Below, piece after piece: positions 42,921 to 54,441 of a stretch of DNA of 62,000 nucleotides. Source of the DNA: Mesostigma viride. Taxonomy: Eukaryota; Streptophyta; Mesostigmatophyceae; Mesostigmatales; Mesostigmataceae. The notes beneath the pieces were generated by a model that was not told the DNA's origin, did no database searches, and saw nothing but the letters and a program-made list of their open reading frames with translations. The first letter of the stretch is position 1, and the number at the start of each line of letters is the position of its first letter. The translations under genes and the position numbers were made by a program. Location of the stretch: assembly GCA_009746045.1 (NCBI GenBank), contig RPFO01000084.1:337348-399347 (forward strand), read 5' to 3'.

Positions 42921-43640
42921 TTGTTTGGAACCTGACTAGTTATCCCAAACTGGAATGATTGACATGCAACTATGTGGTGAAACCCTTGAAAAACAATTAC
43001 TAGTGACTGCATTTTTTGTGCTATGATTGCTAGCGTTTGTCACCTATTCGTCATGCAAACAGTCTGAATTTCTTGTGGGCAGTTAATATAGATGTTTTTA
43101 TGAGCTGTGCAAAGTTCTAGGCTTGACTGAGTTCATTGATATATGCCCCCATGTGTTGGAACCCTTAAAAAACCATGAGAAACTGCATTTTATGCTAGTA
43201 GTATTTATGCCAGCATTCGTCACCAGTTTGTCATCCACACATGCAAAGTTCCAGGCCCAACTGAGTTCATTTGGTGTCATTATATGTGTGCATCATGTGA
43301 TGAAACCCTTGGAAAACCATGAACAACTGCATTTTGGGGTTATTTATGCTAGCATTTGTCACCATTTTGTCATCCAACCAGCCTGAAACTTTGTGGGCAT
43401 ACTGCATGGGATGTGTTTAAAACATGTGCAAAGTTCCAGGCCCAACTGAGTTCATTTGATGTCATTATATATGCATACATGCCGAAAAGTGCTGAAAATA
43501 CGGTATTTTATGCTAGCAAATGTCACCATGTTACCATGCTGCCGAGTACCAAAATTTTTTTGACCACATGGCATCATAAGATATCTGATTAGGCACCTTG
43601 GTGCCAATTTTGAGGCCAAACTGACAATTATTCTATCTCC
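42921..43640. repeat. Degenerate tandem repeat
   Basis: Motifs such as GCAAAGTTCCAGGCCCAACT (about 43107, 43240 and 43426), AACTGCATTTTATGCTAG and TTTGTCACCATTTTGTCATC recur in the same order with a spacing of about 130-190 bp. This looks like three to four decayed units of a satellite-like repeat. No gene is seen. Confidence 0.65.
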
Positions 43641-43857
43641 TGATAATTTTCAGGGGACAATGAAATGGCTTTTCGGATTGATAAGGCCGCGTTGACTGTA
43701 AACAGAGCCGTTTCCCTCGCAATTATTCCGCGTCGCGCTGACCGTTCCGGTGTCGCGCACTTGAATTAGAGGCGGAACATTTCACTGCGTGCACGGGTTA
43801 AAAACATCACCCGTGCGCGGGGCAAAGACAGCCTGGCCGGTGATTAAATTAAATAAA

Positions 43858-45830
43858 ATATAACATGCCTCCGTTGGGAGATCATGTAGCACATATTCCA
43901 TGATGGATGGGGTGGAGGAAGCCGCGTAATCGAACTACCCTAACTCTAAGCTATCTAGTCTAGAAAATCCTAACTACACTACTCATCAAAACGCCGCCTC
44001 CGCTTGGGGGGAGGGGGCTTGCCCACAGCTGGTCGGGCGTGTGCGCCTTGACAATCCTCTTCCACCGCGTCTTGTCCTGCATGGCAGTCCAAAGACGGGA
44101 GAGAGAGTGGATGCGGTGCTCAAACTGGGCTGGGACCACTAGGTCGTCCAGCAACATCTGGATGTAGTTCGTGACAGGTTTCCCTACCCTTTTGGGAATG
44201 TCCTCGGGGCCAGGCCAGGTCAGAATGTGGCGCCCTGGCTGGCCAAGCTGTTGGGGGCCGGCCAGACCAAGGGCGGTGTCTACCTGGCTGGTGCGAGCAA
44301 GGTGTCCTACAAATGCTATCCTACGCTGCCTAATCTCGTCCGAAATACGAGGCTGCCATGCCATGATACAAAGACTCTGATGACGGACGCTCGGAAAACC
44401 CTACGTTAAGGACCTGTCGGAGCATCCTGTAAACCGTATCGTCTAGCGCCTAGCTGCCAGTTTGGGTGGGAGTGTCCACGCCTCGGCGCCATATACGTGA
44501 GCACCGTGAGGACGAGGACCTTGAAGAGCATGCGCTTGCGGTGCTCGCCCAGGCCCTTCGAGCGCCAGTAGGTCTTGAGCGAACGGAGCTTGGCCCAGGC
44601 AAGGCCGATGTGGGTGTCCACATCGTCGGCAGTGTCAGGAAGCAAGCTCCCCAACAGCTTGAAGCGGTCGCGGAACAAGACCTCCGTCCCGTCGAGCAGG
44701 CGCGGCAGCGGTGGTGTACTGGAGCTGGCGCCAATCACCATCGCCTCAGTTTTGACACTAATCTCCAACCCCACCGCCCTCGCCTCCAGGCCCAGACAGT
44801 CCAGCCAGGTCTGAATGTGCTCGGGGCTCTCGATGAGGGTGGTGTCATCCGCATAAATCAGGTCGGCAAGGCGGTAACCAGGTCTAACCCGGCCCGCCGT
44901 GCTCTTTCACGAACCCCAAGCCTGGCTCGAGCAGTAAAGCGCGCACGTGCCCGGCGCATGACGTGATCCACGACAATAATGAACAGGTATGGGGACAGGA
45001 CACAACCTTGCCACACCCCGTGGTGAAGGGGGAATGGTGGGGTGGTGCCTTCCGCAGTCCGCACTAAGTACTGCCTGTGAGCCCTCATACAGTCGGCGAA
45101 TGGCAGCAATAAACGCAGATGGCACTCGATCCAGAGCTAGGATGGCCCAAAGAGCCTCCCAGAGGACCGTGGCAAAGGCCTTGATATAGTCAACAAAAAT
45201 GAAGACCAGCGGCAAACTGTCAGGGGGAAGGCGACGCACCTCCTCCATCAACCGGCGCGCGACAAACACAGCCATGACAGTGTTACGACCACGACGGAAA
45301 CCCATCTGAGACTCACCCAGGTGTGGGTCCAGCGCGGCGCGGAGCCTGTGCAGCATCATGCGCATGAAGACCTTCAGCGCGGCGCTCTGGAGGCAGACAC
45401 CCCTGTATAGTTACCGGGGTCAGCAGCAGAGCCCTTCTTGTACAGCATGACGCGGATGGCCGTCTGCCACTCAGCAGGCGGAGGCTCGTCATGCAGAAAG
45501 CAGAACACGGTTGCAGAACGCCAGCAGAAGATCCCTAACCGCCGGATCAGGGGTCTTCAGCAGCTCATGCAGCAGAAAGGTGGTCGGCAGGTGCCGACCG
45601 CCGCATCGTACCGCAGGCGAGCAAGGGCGCCATCCAGTTCCTTCAAAGTGAAGGGGGGGACGACGTCGTCAGTGGCAAGGCAGCCCTCCTGCAAGGCGGG
45701 GACTTGGTAGTCCGCGGCCGAGGAGGGGGGCGCTGGCGGCGGCGGGGGTCCGGCGACCCCGAGGCGGGCGGCCGTCTCGGGGTGAAGCGGCGGAGGGGGG
45801 GCGCGAGCCCCACCGGTCAAGGAAACACGG
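43858..45830 (-). pseudogene. Decayed LINE reverse transcriptase (element A)
   Basis: Read on the minus strand, the blocks appear in LINE order: PPFTLKELDGALARLRYDAA (45820-45557), then LGESQMGFRRGRNTVMAVFV and IFVDYIKAF (45365-44907), GCVLSPYLFIIVVDHVMRRA (45109-44858), IYADDTTLIE with the catalytic Asp-Asp near 44850, KTEAMVIGASSS and FKLLGSLLPDTADDVD (44774-44406), and a C-terminal RRIAFVGHLART segment (44364-43960). Several frameshifts break the frame. The 3' tail ends at 43858 in TTAAATTAAAT-like DNA. No endonuclease domain is visible. It is a dead non-LTR retrotransposon of the same family as the copy at 48829. Confidence 0.85.
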
Positions 45831-45865
45831 CCGGTGATAGGTCAAGGAATCACGGCCGGTGATAG
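45815..45865 (+). repeat. 25-bp tandem duplication
   Basis: GGTCAAGGAAACACGGCCGG and its near-identical copy, which differs by one base (GGAATCAC), follow each other directly at the 5' side of the LINE remnant. Confidence 0.85.
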
Positions 45866-46160
45866 GTACTAGTAATGGATAATAAAGCAGGGATAAAGAA
45901 ATAAATGAATGTGCTGCATGCACTAGACTTCGATTCCGGGGCATATGAGGGCTTGCAAACACGGCTGACAGTGATCGGAATGTCATTTGTTTGAAATATA
46001 GCGATAATTTTAACCCTGTGATAGCTGCAGTCTAATAGTTGTGGATTGGTCGCGTACTTGGGGAGCTCCCAATAGTCAGGGAAAGGCACGGTAATCCCTA
46101 AATGAGTAAAGTAGATAGAGTGACCCGCTGCATGCCTTAATTGGTGAGTGTGTTGCTTTT
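45866..46160. other. Unassigned DNA between LINE remnant and microsatellite
   Basis: AT-rich, no supported gene. Confidence 0.4.
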
Positions 46161-46843
46161 CCCTCCCTCCCTCCCTCCCTCCCTCCCTCCCTCCCTCCCT
46201 CCTCCCTCCCTCCCTCCTCCCTCCCTCCCTCCCTCCCTCCCTCCCTCCCTCCCTCCCTCCCTCCCTCCCTCCCTCCCTCCCTCCCTCCCTCCCTCCTCCT
46301 CCTCCCTCCCTCCCTCCCTCCCTCCCTCCCTCCCTCCCTCCCTCCCTCCCTCCCTCCCTCCCTCCCTCCCTCCCTCCCTCCCTCCCTCCCTCCCTCCCTC
46401 CTCCTCGATCCCTCCCTCCCTCCCTCCCTCCCTCCCTCCTCCCTCCCTCCCTCCCTCCCTCCCTCCCTCCCTCCCTCCCTCCCTCCCTCCCTCCCTCCCT
46501 CCCTCCCTCCCTCCCTCCCTCCCTCCCTCCTCCCTCCCTCCCTCCCTCCCTCCCTCCCTCCCTCCCTCCCTCCCTCCCTCCCTCCCTCCCTCCCTCCCTC
46601 CCTCCCTCCCTCCCTCCCTCCCTCCCTCCGATCCCTCCCTCCCTCCCTCCTCCCTCCCTCCCTCCCTCCCTCCCTCCCTCCCTCCCTCCCTCCCTCCTCC
46701 CTCCCTCCCTCCCTCCCTCCCTCCTCCCTCCCTCCCTCCTCCCTCCCTCCCTCCCTCCCTCCCTCCCTCCCTCCCTCCCTCCCTCCCTCCCTCCCTCCCT
46801 CCCTCCCTCCCTCCCTCCCTCCCTCCCTCCCTCCCTCCCTCCC
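46161..46843. repeat. (CCCT)n microsatellite, about 683 bp
   Basis: Imperfect tetranucleotide array with scattered CCT deletions and two GATC-containing interruptions (about 46406 and 46629). The minus strand is (GGGA)n, a polypurine and G-quadruplex-capable strand. Leu-Pro-Pro-Ser and Arg-Glu-Gly repeat frames are artefacts. Confidence 0.98.
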
Positions 46844-47902
46844 TTCCTCGTTCACATTGCATGCATGGGGAAATTGTTTGGCCTTTCAGTCTTTACCGAT
46901 TCAACTACTCTGGCCATTTCCCGTTGGGATGAAATCGCGGTCGAGCATAAGCCGTCATGATGATGGCGTGCATGGATGAATTGCCCAGTGCACTGCTCTT
47001 TAAAGGAAAATTCGAAGGATGTAATCATAATATTATTGAAGTTAAACCATTCTATGTCACTACCGGGACGCAGTCAATGTGCATGCAACTAATTAATATG
47101 TTAGTTTACACGTAAGTCTGCACGTCATGCATGTGAGCATAATTAAGCCCTTGAGCACGGAAAATTATTTAGGATGAAGTGCAAGAGGATTTCAGCCGTG
47201 GCCGGGCAACCAAGCTCACATGTCGTCAGGCTAGTCCGGCGAGTGGGCACGTGAACCGGCACTCCCGGTCACACACGACACCATAGAGATAGTCAGCTAC
47301 ACCGCCTCATGTCGGCGAAACCCACAGTTCCATCGGAATCGTTTCAGCCGCCGGCATGTTCCTCTCCGCGTTTCCTCAACCTCGTTTTCAGGATCATACT
47401 CATCGTTCCTGCATTTTCCTCTTCCACGCAGGTTGTGGCTTTTTTGCAAGCCACTAATGTACCCGGGGATGGGATGCTTCGGCTGCCTTAATGCCTACAC
47501 ATTCAATACGATGCCCCCCTCTCACAATCCTCCATCATTCGCTCACATTGCACTACGTGCCTGTGTTTTGTTCTTGTTCTTGTTTGTTTTGCTGTTCTTG
47601 TCATTTTTCTTTTTCTCCTACTATTGAGGGAGCTACTAGGCTGGGCTGCGCGCTGTGTGTGCTACTCTCGTGTTTTTCTGTGGACACTTGAGAGACTAAC
47701 CAAGGATAGGGCCCCCCACACGGCAATATCAGCCTTTGCTTTTGTTTACTACCCTTCCATATCTTTTTACAAAAGCCAAACAAACACAAAGGCAGGAGCA
47801 CAGTGACTCATCTGGAACATGAAGAAGGGAAATCTTTTCGTTACAGGACAGAGGTGTCAAGTATGACAATGGGCAGCCCCCCCCCACCGGGATTAATACA
47901 CA
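46844..47902. other. Unassigned DNA
   Basis: Only short frames with no recognisable motif. I see no RNA gene or repeat boundary. Confidence 0.4.
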
Positions 47903-48480
47903 TGGTCGCTGGATTCGGCGATTTCTGGCCACCCTTGCACGTTCACGACTACCATGTATCATAAAAAGTACAAAGAAACCAATATATCCTTTAAAATACG
48001 CCGGAAAGGTATTGCTGTCAACGTTTCTATCGTCCGGCCTGATCGCAGGTTTTTTCCAGCAGGAACGCTGCCGACACCTATCAAATGGCATGCCCGCGAA
48101 CCAAAAATTGGCCTGTATCATCTTTAGGACGTATAAAATCAATTTCCTGAGTTTGGTCAGAAAATTCGAACGAAAACGTAAATGCCATGCGTGGGCGCAA
48201 GCCGCCATGGCCAGGTCGTCGTTTTCCGGAATGCACGTTGTACGTGAAAAAGTACCCTGACCCCTTGTACTTTGACCGGCCAGAACACCTCTATAACTTT
48301 GTCAGAAGTATGCAAACCCTAGTACCATGCTGTGAGGAAAATTATAAACTTTCGATCTTCTCAGCTAAAAGTTTCCTAATTCTCAATAGTTTTCGCGGCA
48401 TTTGGTCCCCCGAGAAGGGGCCGACGTGTCGGCTGTAACTCAGTTTTAGGCGGAAAATCGGCAGCCAGACCATTTAGGGG
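47903..48480 (+). mobile_element. Right-end fragment of a TTAA element
   Basis: About 580 bp closely resemble 56880-57457, the right end of the TTAA element in intron 2 of the three-exon gene. It ends in ACCATTTAGGGG followed by TTAA at 48481-48484. The left terminal repeat is missing. Confidence 0.8.
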
Positions 48481-48484
48481 TTAA

Positions 48485-48700
48485 TACATTCTGGGCTACT
48501 TCCTGCAAGGGTAGGGTGTAAACTATACACAGTGCTCTAGGTCAGCACCAAGTGCACCACTGCACCTGCACCACTATGATGTATCAAAGCTCTTCTCGTG
48601 TCGGAAAGGCCTGGCATGGGGTGGAAGATCATCATGGCTAAACAATGGCTGGGGCGTGGCTTCTCAGCAGAGAACCTTCTCAGACGGCATGCAATGGGAG
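48485..48700 (-). repeat. LINE 3' region fragment
   Basis: Similar to 17122-17300 (TACATTCT..GCTACTTCCTGC, GCTCTAGGT, GAAGATCATCATGGCTA, GCTTCTCAGCAGAGA), the 3' region of the ORF1-only LINE. The TTAA element fragment abuts it at a TTAA. Confidence 0.65.
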
Positions 48701-48828
48701 TGCCGAAAGTGTTGCGCACCACAAGCAGCATAGCAGCCTGCATGCACTTGCAGCAAATGGAGAATGTGGGGCAAACACAGCTCATCCATAGCACGGCATG
48801 AAGGAAAGGTGAGATCAATAAACGACGC

Positions 48829-50400
48829 GTGCGCAGTGCATCTGCATTCCCGTTGGCACGATGCCAGATGATACGTGAGAGAAGGCCACGCAGACTAGTG
48901 GCATGTGAGCCGTGGGGGACTTGGATATCAGCTGGGGAACACGACCCGACGGCAATGTGTAAGCTGGTGTCAGAGCTTCTTCAAGCTGCAGGCCTTGAGA
49001 TAGGATGCATGAAAGTTAGTGCCCCGTTGCATAAGCAGAGACATGTGACGTGGGTAACGCGCCCACAAGCGCGCGGCAGAGGAGTTCATCGACGCGCTGG
49101 ACATCCCGGCCAGCCACGCCCAGCTGCATGCCCGCAGCCTGCCGGCCCGGCATCAGCGCCTCTAATTCACAGATGCATCGGCCCTAGCTTCGGCACCTTG
49201 CTGGCAAGCTGCATGCCCGCGGCAGGGGCCCTGCTGCTCCCCCGCCGCCCGCCCCGCTTCACCAGCCTGCACCGACTCGGGCTCCCTGCCGTCATCCAGG
49301 CCCGGCAAGCCCTGCGCAACAACCGCGACCCCGCCCGCTACGCCCGCCTCAAAGCCGAATACCACTCAGCCATCCCGCGGCAGGCGACCAAGGAGCAGGA
49401 GGAGCTCCATGTCCGCGAGTACTTTGTCCACCTAGCTCCAGGACCAGCACGGCAGGTACGCCTAGCTGGACCCGCCTGCGTCACGCCCAACGGCCAGCCG
49501 GCGCCGCGGACGCTCTCTGGCTCACCGCAGCAGAAGCTTGACCATGCAGTGGTACTCCTCCCAGTCCCGGCTGCTCGGCCGGGGCCCCCCCGCCGCCTCC
49601 GCCGCTTGGCCCTCTGGCGGCCGCGCGCCTGGCGCCTGCGGGCGTCCCTGCGCCGCCCACGCCGCCCGCCGCTGAGCAGGACAGTACACGTACCCGGCCT
49701 TGACGGAACCCTTGGCCTATACCCCAACGAGCTATACCGCCGTTCACCGAGCTCTCGAGAGCTAAGCACCGCCACCAAGCAACTCCGCTTCTACGCCGCC
49801 GTTGGACCTGACCAGCTCCCCCGGCGCCCCGGTGATTAAGCTGACGGCGCTCACGGGGTTCCTGCTTGACGTCTGCAACCGGATCCTGCTTCCCGACGCG
49901 CCGCCGATTCCTGAGTGGCAGCATGTCAGCTACCGGCGTATTATTATGCTGTACAAAAACAAAGGTTCCCCTGACGACCCCGCCAACTACCGAGGAGTCT
50001 GCATCGAGAGCGCCGCACTCAAGTTGTTGATGCGCATGATCCTCAACCTCCTTCGTTCTGCTCTCGACCGTCAACTAGGGGAAAGTCAAATGGGATTTCG
50101 TCCTGGGCGCAACACCGTCATGGCAATCTTCGTCGCGCGCTGCCTCTTCGAGGAAATCGCTCTCCTGCAACCTGGTGAGTTTCCCACCATGCATCCTGAT
50201 CTTCGTCGACTTCATCAAGGCTTTTGATTCTGTCCTCTCAGTGGGACGCTCTATGGGCTGTACTTGCTCGCGCTCGCGTCCCCACCCCCCTGATTACCGT
50301 CATCGGCACGCGCTGTATGAGGGGTCGACCACTTCAGTGCGCACTCAACACGGCTTTACCCCGCCATGTCCACTGCGGACCGGGTGGTCCCACGCGGAAT
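48829..50400 (+). pseudogene. Decayed LINE reverse transcriptase (element B), 3'-truncated
   Basis: A linker region (VIQARQALRNNRDPARYARL...REYFVHLAP) precedes the RT. Next come LYRRSPSSRELSTATKQLRF with AAVGPDQLP, then YRRIIMLYKNKGSPDDPANY and ESQMGFRPGRNTVMAIFVAR (49802-50170), IFVDFIKAFDSVL (about 50200-50240) and a VPTPLITVIGTRC segment. Frameshifts occur near 49800 and 50170-50240. Similarity stops near 50400, before the catalytic YADD block. It matches element A residue by residue in the QMGF block, so both are one family. Confidence 0.82.
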
Positions 50401-50735
50401 GGGGTAGATTTTTGCAAGAAAAAAACGCTAATTTCAATCGTCCGAAAACCGGACATTGCGCCGAAATTCTTGCCGAAAATTTGGCAGCCGACCGAATTTT
50501 TCGCCGGACGGACTTTGCGCCGAAATTTTTTGTCTGCCGTGCTTCGAACTCAACCGACTCCTGCTTTTGCGTGCACTTTGTCCGATGCCTGCAGGCCACG
50601 CACGAATTTTGCGACCGAAATATGACGACTAGACAAGTTTAGCGACGACCTACATCGATCTATTGCCACTTTTGAAGTCCTTGGCCTGCTAGCAGCTTTT
50701 GATTATCAATGCCGGGAACAAAATTGCCGAAATTT
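50401..50735. other. Unassigned AT-rich DNA
   Basis: It contains two copies of TTGCGCCGAAATT about 60 bp apart and shorter GCCGAAATT words, possibly decayed mobile-element ends. No gene. Confidence 0.4.
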
Positions 50736-50741
50736 TTTATT
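50736..50741 (-). terminator. Possible polyadenylation signal
   Basis: AATAAA on the minus strand, about 110 bp downstream of the stop codon of the orphan ORF at 50852. Confidence 0.4.
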
Positions 50742-50851
50742 GAATCAGTATATAAATGTGCACATGTCCGTAATTTTATCATTCTCAATGAATATAAATA
50801 TGTGCACATAAAGTCGACATTGTCGAGTATTTGACAACTTAGGCATTGCGC

Positions 50852-51454
50852 CTAGAAAAAGGTGCCCCATCCGTCGATGTCAAAATCGCCGAAGGAGTAC
50901 ACTCCCTGGTACAGGTCTCCCCTGTAGTTGGGAGGCTCGCCTGTATACATTTTGGTGTTCCACTTGGCCCCGCCGTTCTCCGCAGCAGCCAGGAACTCCT
51001 GCTGGGCCTCAGCCCTCAGGCGCATCATTGATACATTGGGAGAGCCCGGAATTTCCGTGCTCTCCACCACCACTCTCGCCTGATTGTCAGGCACGCATTG
51101 GTAAGCAGGGTTCAAATCTGAATCGGGTGGCACCAGATCGATCATGCCATTGCCGAACGCAATGACACCTGCACCCCACTGTGCAGAAGGTCCGAGCAAC
51201 TCTACATCAATTCTGATGTTTGCAGCGTGCTCATTTTTGTCGACCATCACATAGGTATGCTGAGAACCGAAAATATCGCTCTGCTCCATTTGTGACAGTG
51301 TTAAATTTCGGCAAGCTTGGCTGCTTGCAATCGACAGGAAATTGGTGACCCCGACAGCCAGACGCGCAAGGGTTATCACTGCAGGTAGAACCCAAAATTT
51401 GTCGATAAGGAGTAATGGAAGGGCACGACCGCCAGTCACTACTATTCGCTTCAC
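50852..51454 (-). CDS. Orphan protein with hydrophobic N-terminus, 200 aa
   Basis: The frame runs from MKRIVVTGG to the stop without breaks. Residues 10-45 are largely hydrophobic (LPLLLIDKFWVLPAVITLARLAVGV...), which could be a signal-anchor or signal peptide. The rest is a soluble-looking domain with acidic character (IRIDVELLGPSAQWGAGVIA, VPPDSDLNPAYQC) and a C-terminus rich in Tyr, Asp and Gly (YSFGDFDIDGWGTFF). I recognise no family. It lies between a truncated LINE and an inverted-repeat element, and a poly(A) signal follows it. It may be one of the few host genes here, possibly a terminal exon of a longer gene. Confidence 0.5.
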   Translation of the reverse strand: MKRIVVTGGRALPLLLIDKFWVLPAVITLARLAVGVTNFLSIASSQACRNLTLSQMEQSDIFGSQHTYVMVDKNEHAANIRIDVELLGPSAQWGAGVIAFGNGMIDLVPPDSDLNPAYQCVPDNQARVVVESTEIPGSPNVSMMRLRAEAQQEFLAAAENGGAKWNTKMYTGEPPNYRGDLYQGVYSFGDFDIDGWGTFF

Positions 51455-51609
51455 CGGACACCTTTTTCGGCTTCCGGTTAAAATTCAGCAAGAGCAGCGG
51501 CGATTAGATACTAAATATTGCGTTATTGGTTCGTACCGTACCCAGACAAAAATTGTACTAGTGACGCAATTGTACTAGGCGGAATGACAACTGCGCCCGG
51601 CAAATAAGT
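51455..51609. promoter_or_regulatory. Upstream region of orphan ORF, unassigned
   Basis: No clear promoter motif; it ends at the inverted repeat starting at 51610. Confidence 0.25.
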
Positions 51610-54152
51610 ATTTATTGCTCCAACCCCACAAAAAACTTGTTCCGGAGCTGTTCAAAGCGAAGAGCACTGCAAGGGATCGGACCCGAGCCAGATTTGAGTT
51701 CGGAACATGGTGGCTGGCCTACCTCACTCCGAACATCAATGTGGACCCGGGTTCGAAACCTGTCATTGCTATTAAGATCACTCAGCTCCCAAGAAGACCA
51801 GCATTTGATTGAATACAATAAGTGGAGCCCTGCCACAAATGCAGCAGTTAACAGTGGCCTTAAGGTTTCTCAATCCGCACGCGGAAGCAAGAAGCCTCCA
51901 GGGTGGGAGGGAGGGGAAAGAAACAATTGCGGATCATTGCCTGCCTAGCTTGCTTAAGGCATGGCCCGCCGACACACAAGCTGACATCATCCTAAATTAA
52001 TTAACACCGGCATGCGTCACACACCGGCCTGAACAGTGCTGAAAACGCCACTACAAACAGCGTGGCCACGCACCCCCAGGCTAGTGCGTTAACCGTACAG
52101 GTAGTTGTACAAGGTTCCCAAGACTGACAACCATAAAACGCGCCCATCGACCCCTTGGGCCGGTCCGAATCCACTATACAATAATTAATCACGACTCACT
52201 AAATAACCCAAATCAGCCAAAGATTCGGTAAGCAACCAGCCGACCCTACAGGTCCCCACCTAACCTCAGCTGGTGCAACCAAACACGAATCTTTGCAAGT
52301 GAAGTCGTATAAAACCTACAATTAATTTTCTCGGACCGCTAATTAATAGCCACCGACCCTTATAAACAACCGGGTCATCCAAGGAAAATTCGGGCGAGCA
52401 GGAAACCCTTTGTACAGATCGAATTAGTCAGCCCATGTCGCAGACAGCCTTCCACATCCAGGCCAAGGCATGGCGGCCTTATCTTTCCCACATGCGTTAA
52501 TTAAACTATATTCAGAGAAAACCGATTAAGATCACTCAGCTCCCAAGAAGACCAGCATTTGATTGAATACAATAAGTGGAGCCCTGCCACAAATGCAGCA
52601 GTTAACAGTGGCCTTAAGGTTTCTCAATCCGCACGCGGAAGCAAGAAGCCTCCACCCAATTACCCCCCCCTGGCGCCAACCCCATTGCGCCGATTAAACT
52701 CATGACCACCGTGCGCGAAAGAGCGTGTCGCAACATCTTAAATGGCAAGTCAGCCCGCGCTAGGCTATATTAACCCCCGCAGGGGCCCGCTGGTTACAAT
52801 GCGACACAAGCCGGTGACCACCCCAAAAGCAAGCCCTCAAAAAGAGCCAGCATTTCGCAATTCCGGAACCGTCCAAAAAGGAAAGAGGTTTTACGACACC
52901 ATAATAGACTGAGCCGCGCAGCAGGTGCTGAGACGAAAAGGAACGACAAAGGTCTGGCGTAGCCTCGCCTCCCTGAGACGCCCTCCCCAACTCGAGTCTC
53001 GCAATAGGGAAATTTCTAGCTTCGGAGCGCAACTTTCGCGCGGCTCCTATTGTCCCCAACCACCCCTCCTCGGCAGGGGCAGCTGGACAACTGACCTGCC
53101 GCCACAAAAAATATTTTATGACAAAAAAAGGTCGTTGCTGACAGGAACCTGGTTCGGGACCTTTTGAGTCCAGGTCACGTCCCACGCACCATCGCAAGGT
53201 GGCAAGCCTGCGATGTGACACTAGAGCTGTTTTAGAACCTTATAAACAGCTCCGCCGAAGCTGGCCAAACCGCCGGAGTAGCGCCCCATCCTTCGCCCAT
53301 GTCAAAAAGACCCGCAGCCGGGGAAAACGACATGGGGGTAAATTTAAATTTTCTTTCCGTTGCACGACCAACTATACTATGCTTGGTCGAACAACTTAGC
53401 GGTTGTGCCACCATCTGCCTCGGCTACAAGACAGATGCAACCCGCGCTAGAATGTGCAATTTTGCACAGGCGGCCATTGCCGCCATTCTGAAAGAAACAA
53501 TTGCGGATCATTGCCTGCCTAGCTTGCTTAAGGCATGGCCCGCCGACACACAAGCTGACATCATCCTAAATTAATTAACACCGGCATGCGTCACACACCG
53601 GCCTGAACAGTGCTGAAAACGCCACTACAAACAGCGTGGCCACGCACCCCCAGGCTAGTGCGTTAACCGTACAGGTAGTTGTACAAGGTTCCCAAGACTG
53701 ACAACCATAAAACGCGCCCATCGACCCCTTGGGCCGGTCCGAATCCACTATACAATAATTAATCACGACTCACTAAATAACCCAAATCAGCCAAAGATTC
53801 GGTAAGCAACCAGCCGACCCTACAGGTCCCCACCTAACCTCAGCTGGTGCAACCAAACACGAATCTTTGCAAGTGAAGTCGTATAAAACCTACAATTAAT
53901 TTTCTCGGACCGCTAATTAATAGCCACCGACCCTTATAAACAACCGGGTCATCCAAGGAAAATTCGGGCGAGCAGGAAACCCTTTGTACAGATCGAATTA
54001 GTCAGCCCATGTCGCAGACAGCCTTCCACATCCAGGCCAAGGCATGGCGGCCTTATCTTTCCCACATGCGTTAATTAAACTATATTCAGAGAAAACCGAT
54101 TCTCTTCGAACAGTTCCGGAACGATTTTTTTTGTGGGGGTGGAGCAATAAAT
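51610..54152. mobile_element. Short inverted-repeat element split by SDR-4 copy c
   Basis: 51610-51653 (ATTTATTGCTCCAACCCC...) and 54108-54152 are imperfect reverse complements. Without the SDR-4 insertion the element is only about 215 bp. The left part contains GGGTTCGAAACC (about 51749-51760), matching the internal B box of RNA polymerase III promoters and a tRNA T-arm, and a GTTCGGA...TCCGAAC inverted repeat. It could be a MITE with tRNA-like sequence. Confidence 0.6.
51772..54099 (-). mobile_element. SDR-4 copy c, 2328 bp, complete
   Basis: B2 begins at 51772, A2 is 51917-52525, B1 52526-52654, and A1 53491-54099 (609 bp each for A). It has its own variant CCCACATGCG in both A1 and A2, where copies b and d have CCCGCATGCG. 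No target duplication. No coding sequence I trust. Confidence 0.95.
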
Positions 54153-54155
54153 TCT

Positions 54156-54179
54156 CGACATTTGCAGAAACAAATGTCG
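54156..54179. repeat. Small hairpin
   Basis: CGACATTTG...CAAATGTCG with a 6-bp loop, directly after the inverted-repeat element. The AT-rich DNA from 54180 to 54441 holds no gene and would be the 3' flank of the gene ending at 54442. Confidence 0.6.
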
Positions 54180-54441
54180 AATAGATTGTGCAAAAAAATA
54201 TCGAAATCCTTATCATTATTTAAATATACAGCATAAAATTATAATGCAGTAAAAAATAACTGTTAATTGAAGGCCGCAAAAAATTATCAACTACCCTTCA
54301 ACTTGACCACAGAAAGATCTCGAAAAATATATACAATATATGCGGGCACCTTTTTACACCCTACTGAAGCCCCACTCTAAAGATATAATACGAGCCGAAA
54401 CTAGGGCGTCGTCTACCCGCAGCGAGACCCCAGTTTCTTGT

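Noticed and set aside
46076-46960. 240-270-aa frames of Arg-Glu-Gly-Gly or Leu-Pro-Pro-Ser repeats on both strands
   Set aside because: They are translations of the CCCT microsatellite; no flanking coding signal.
47895-48488. 8-bp target duplication TTAATACA around the TTAA-element fragment
   Set aside because: The left side lacks the terminal repeat and does not match the LINE 3' region found on the right, so the match may be chance.
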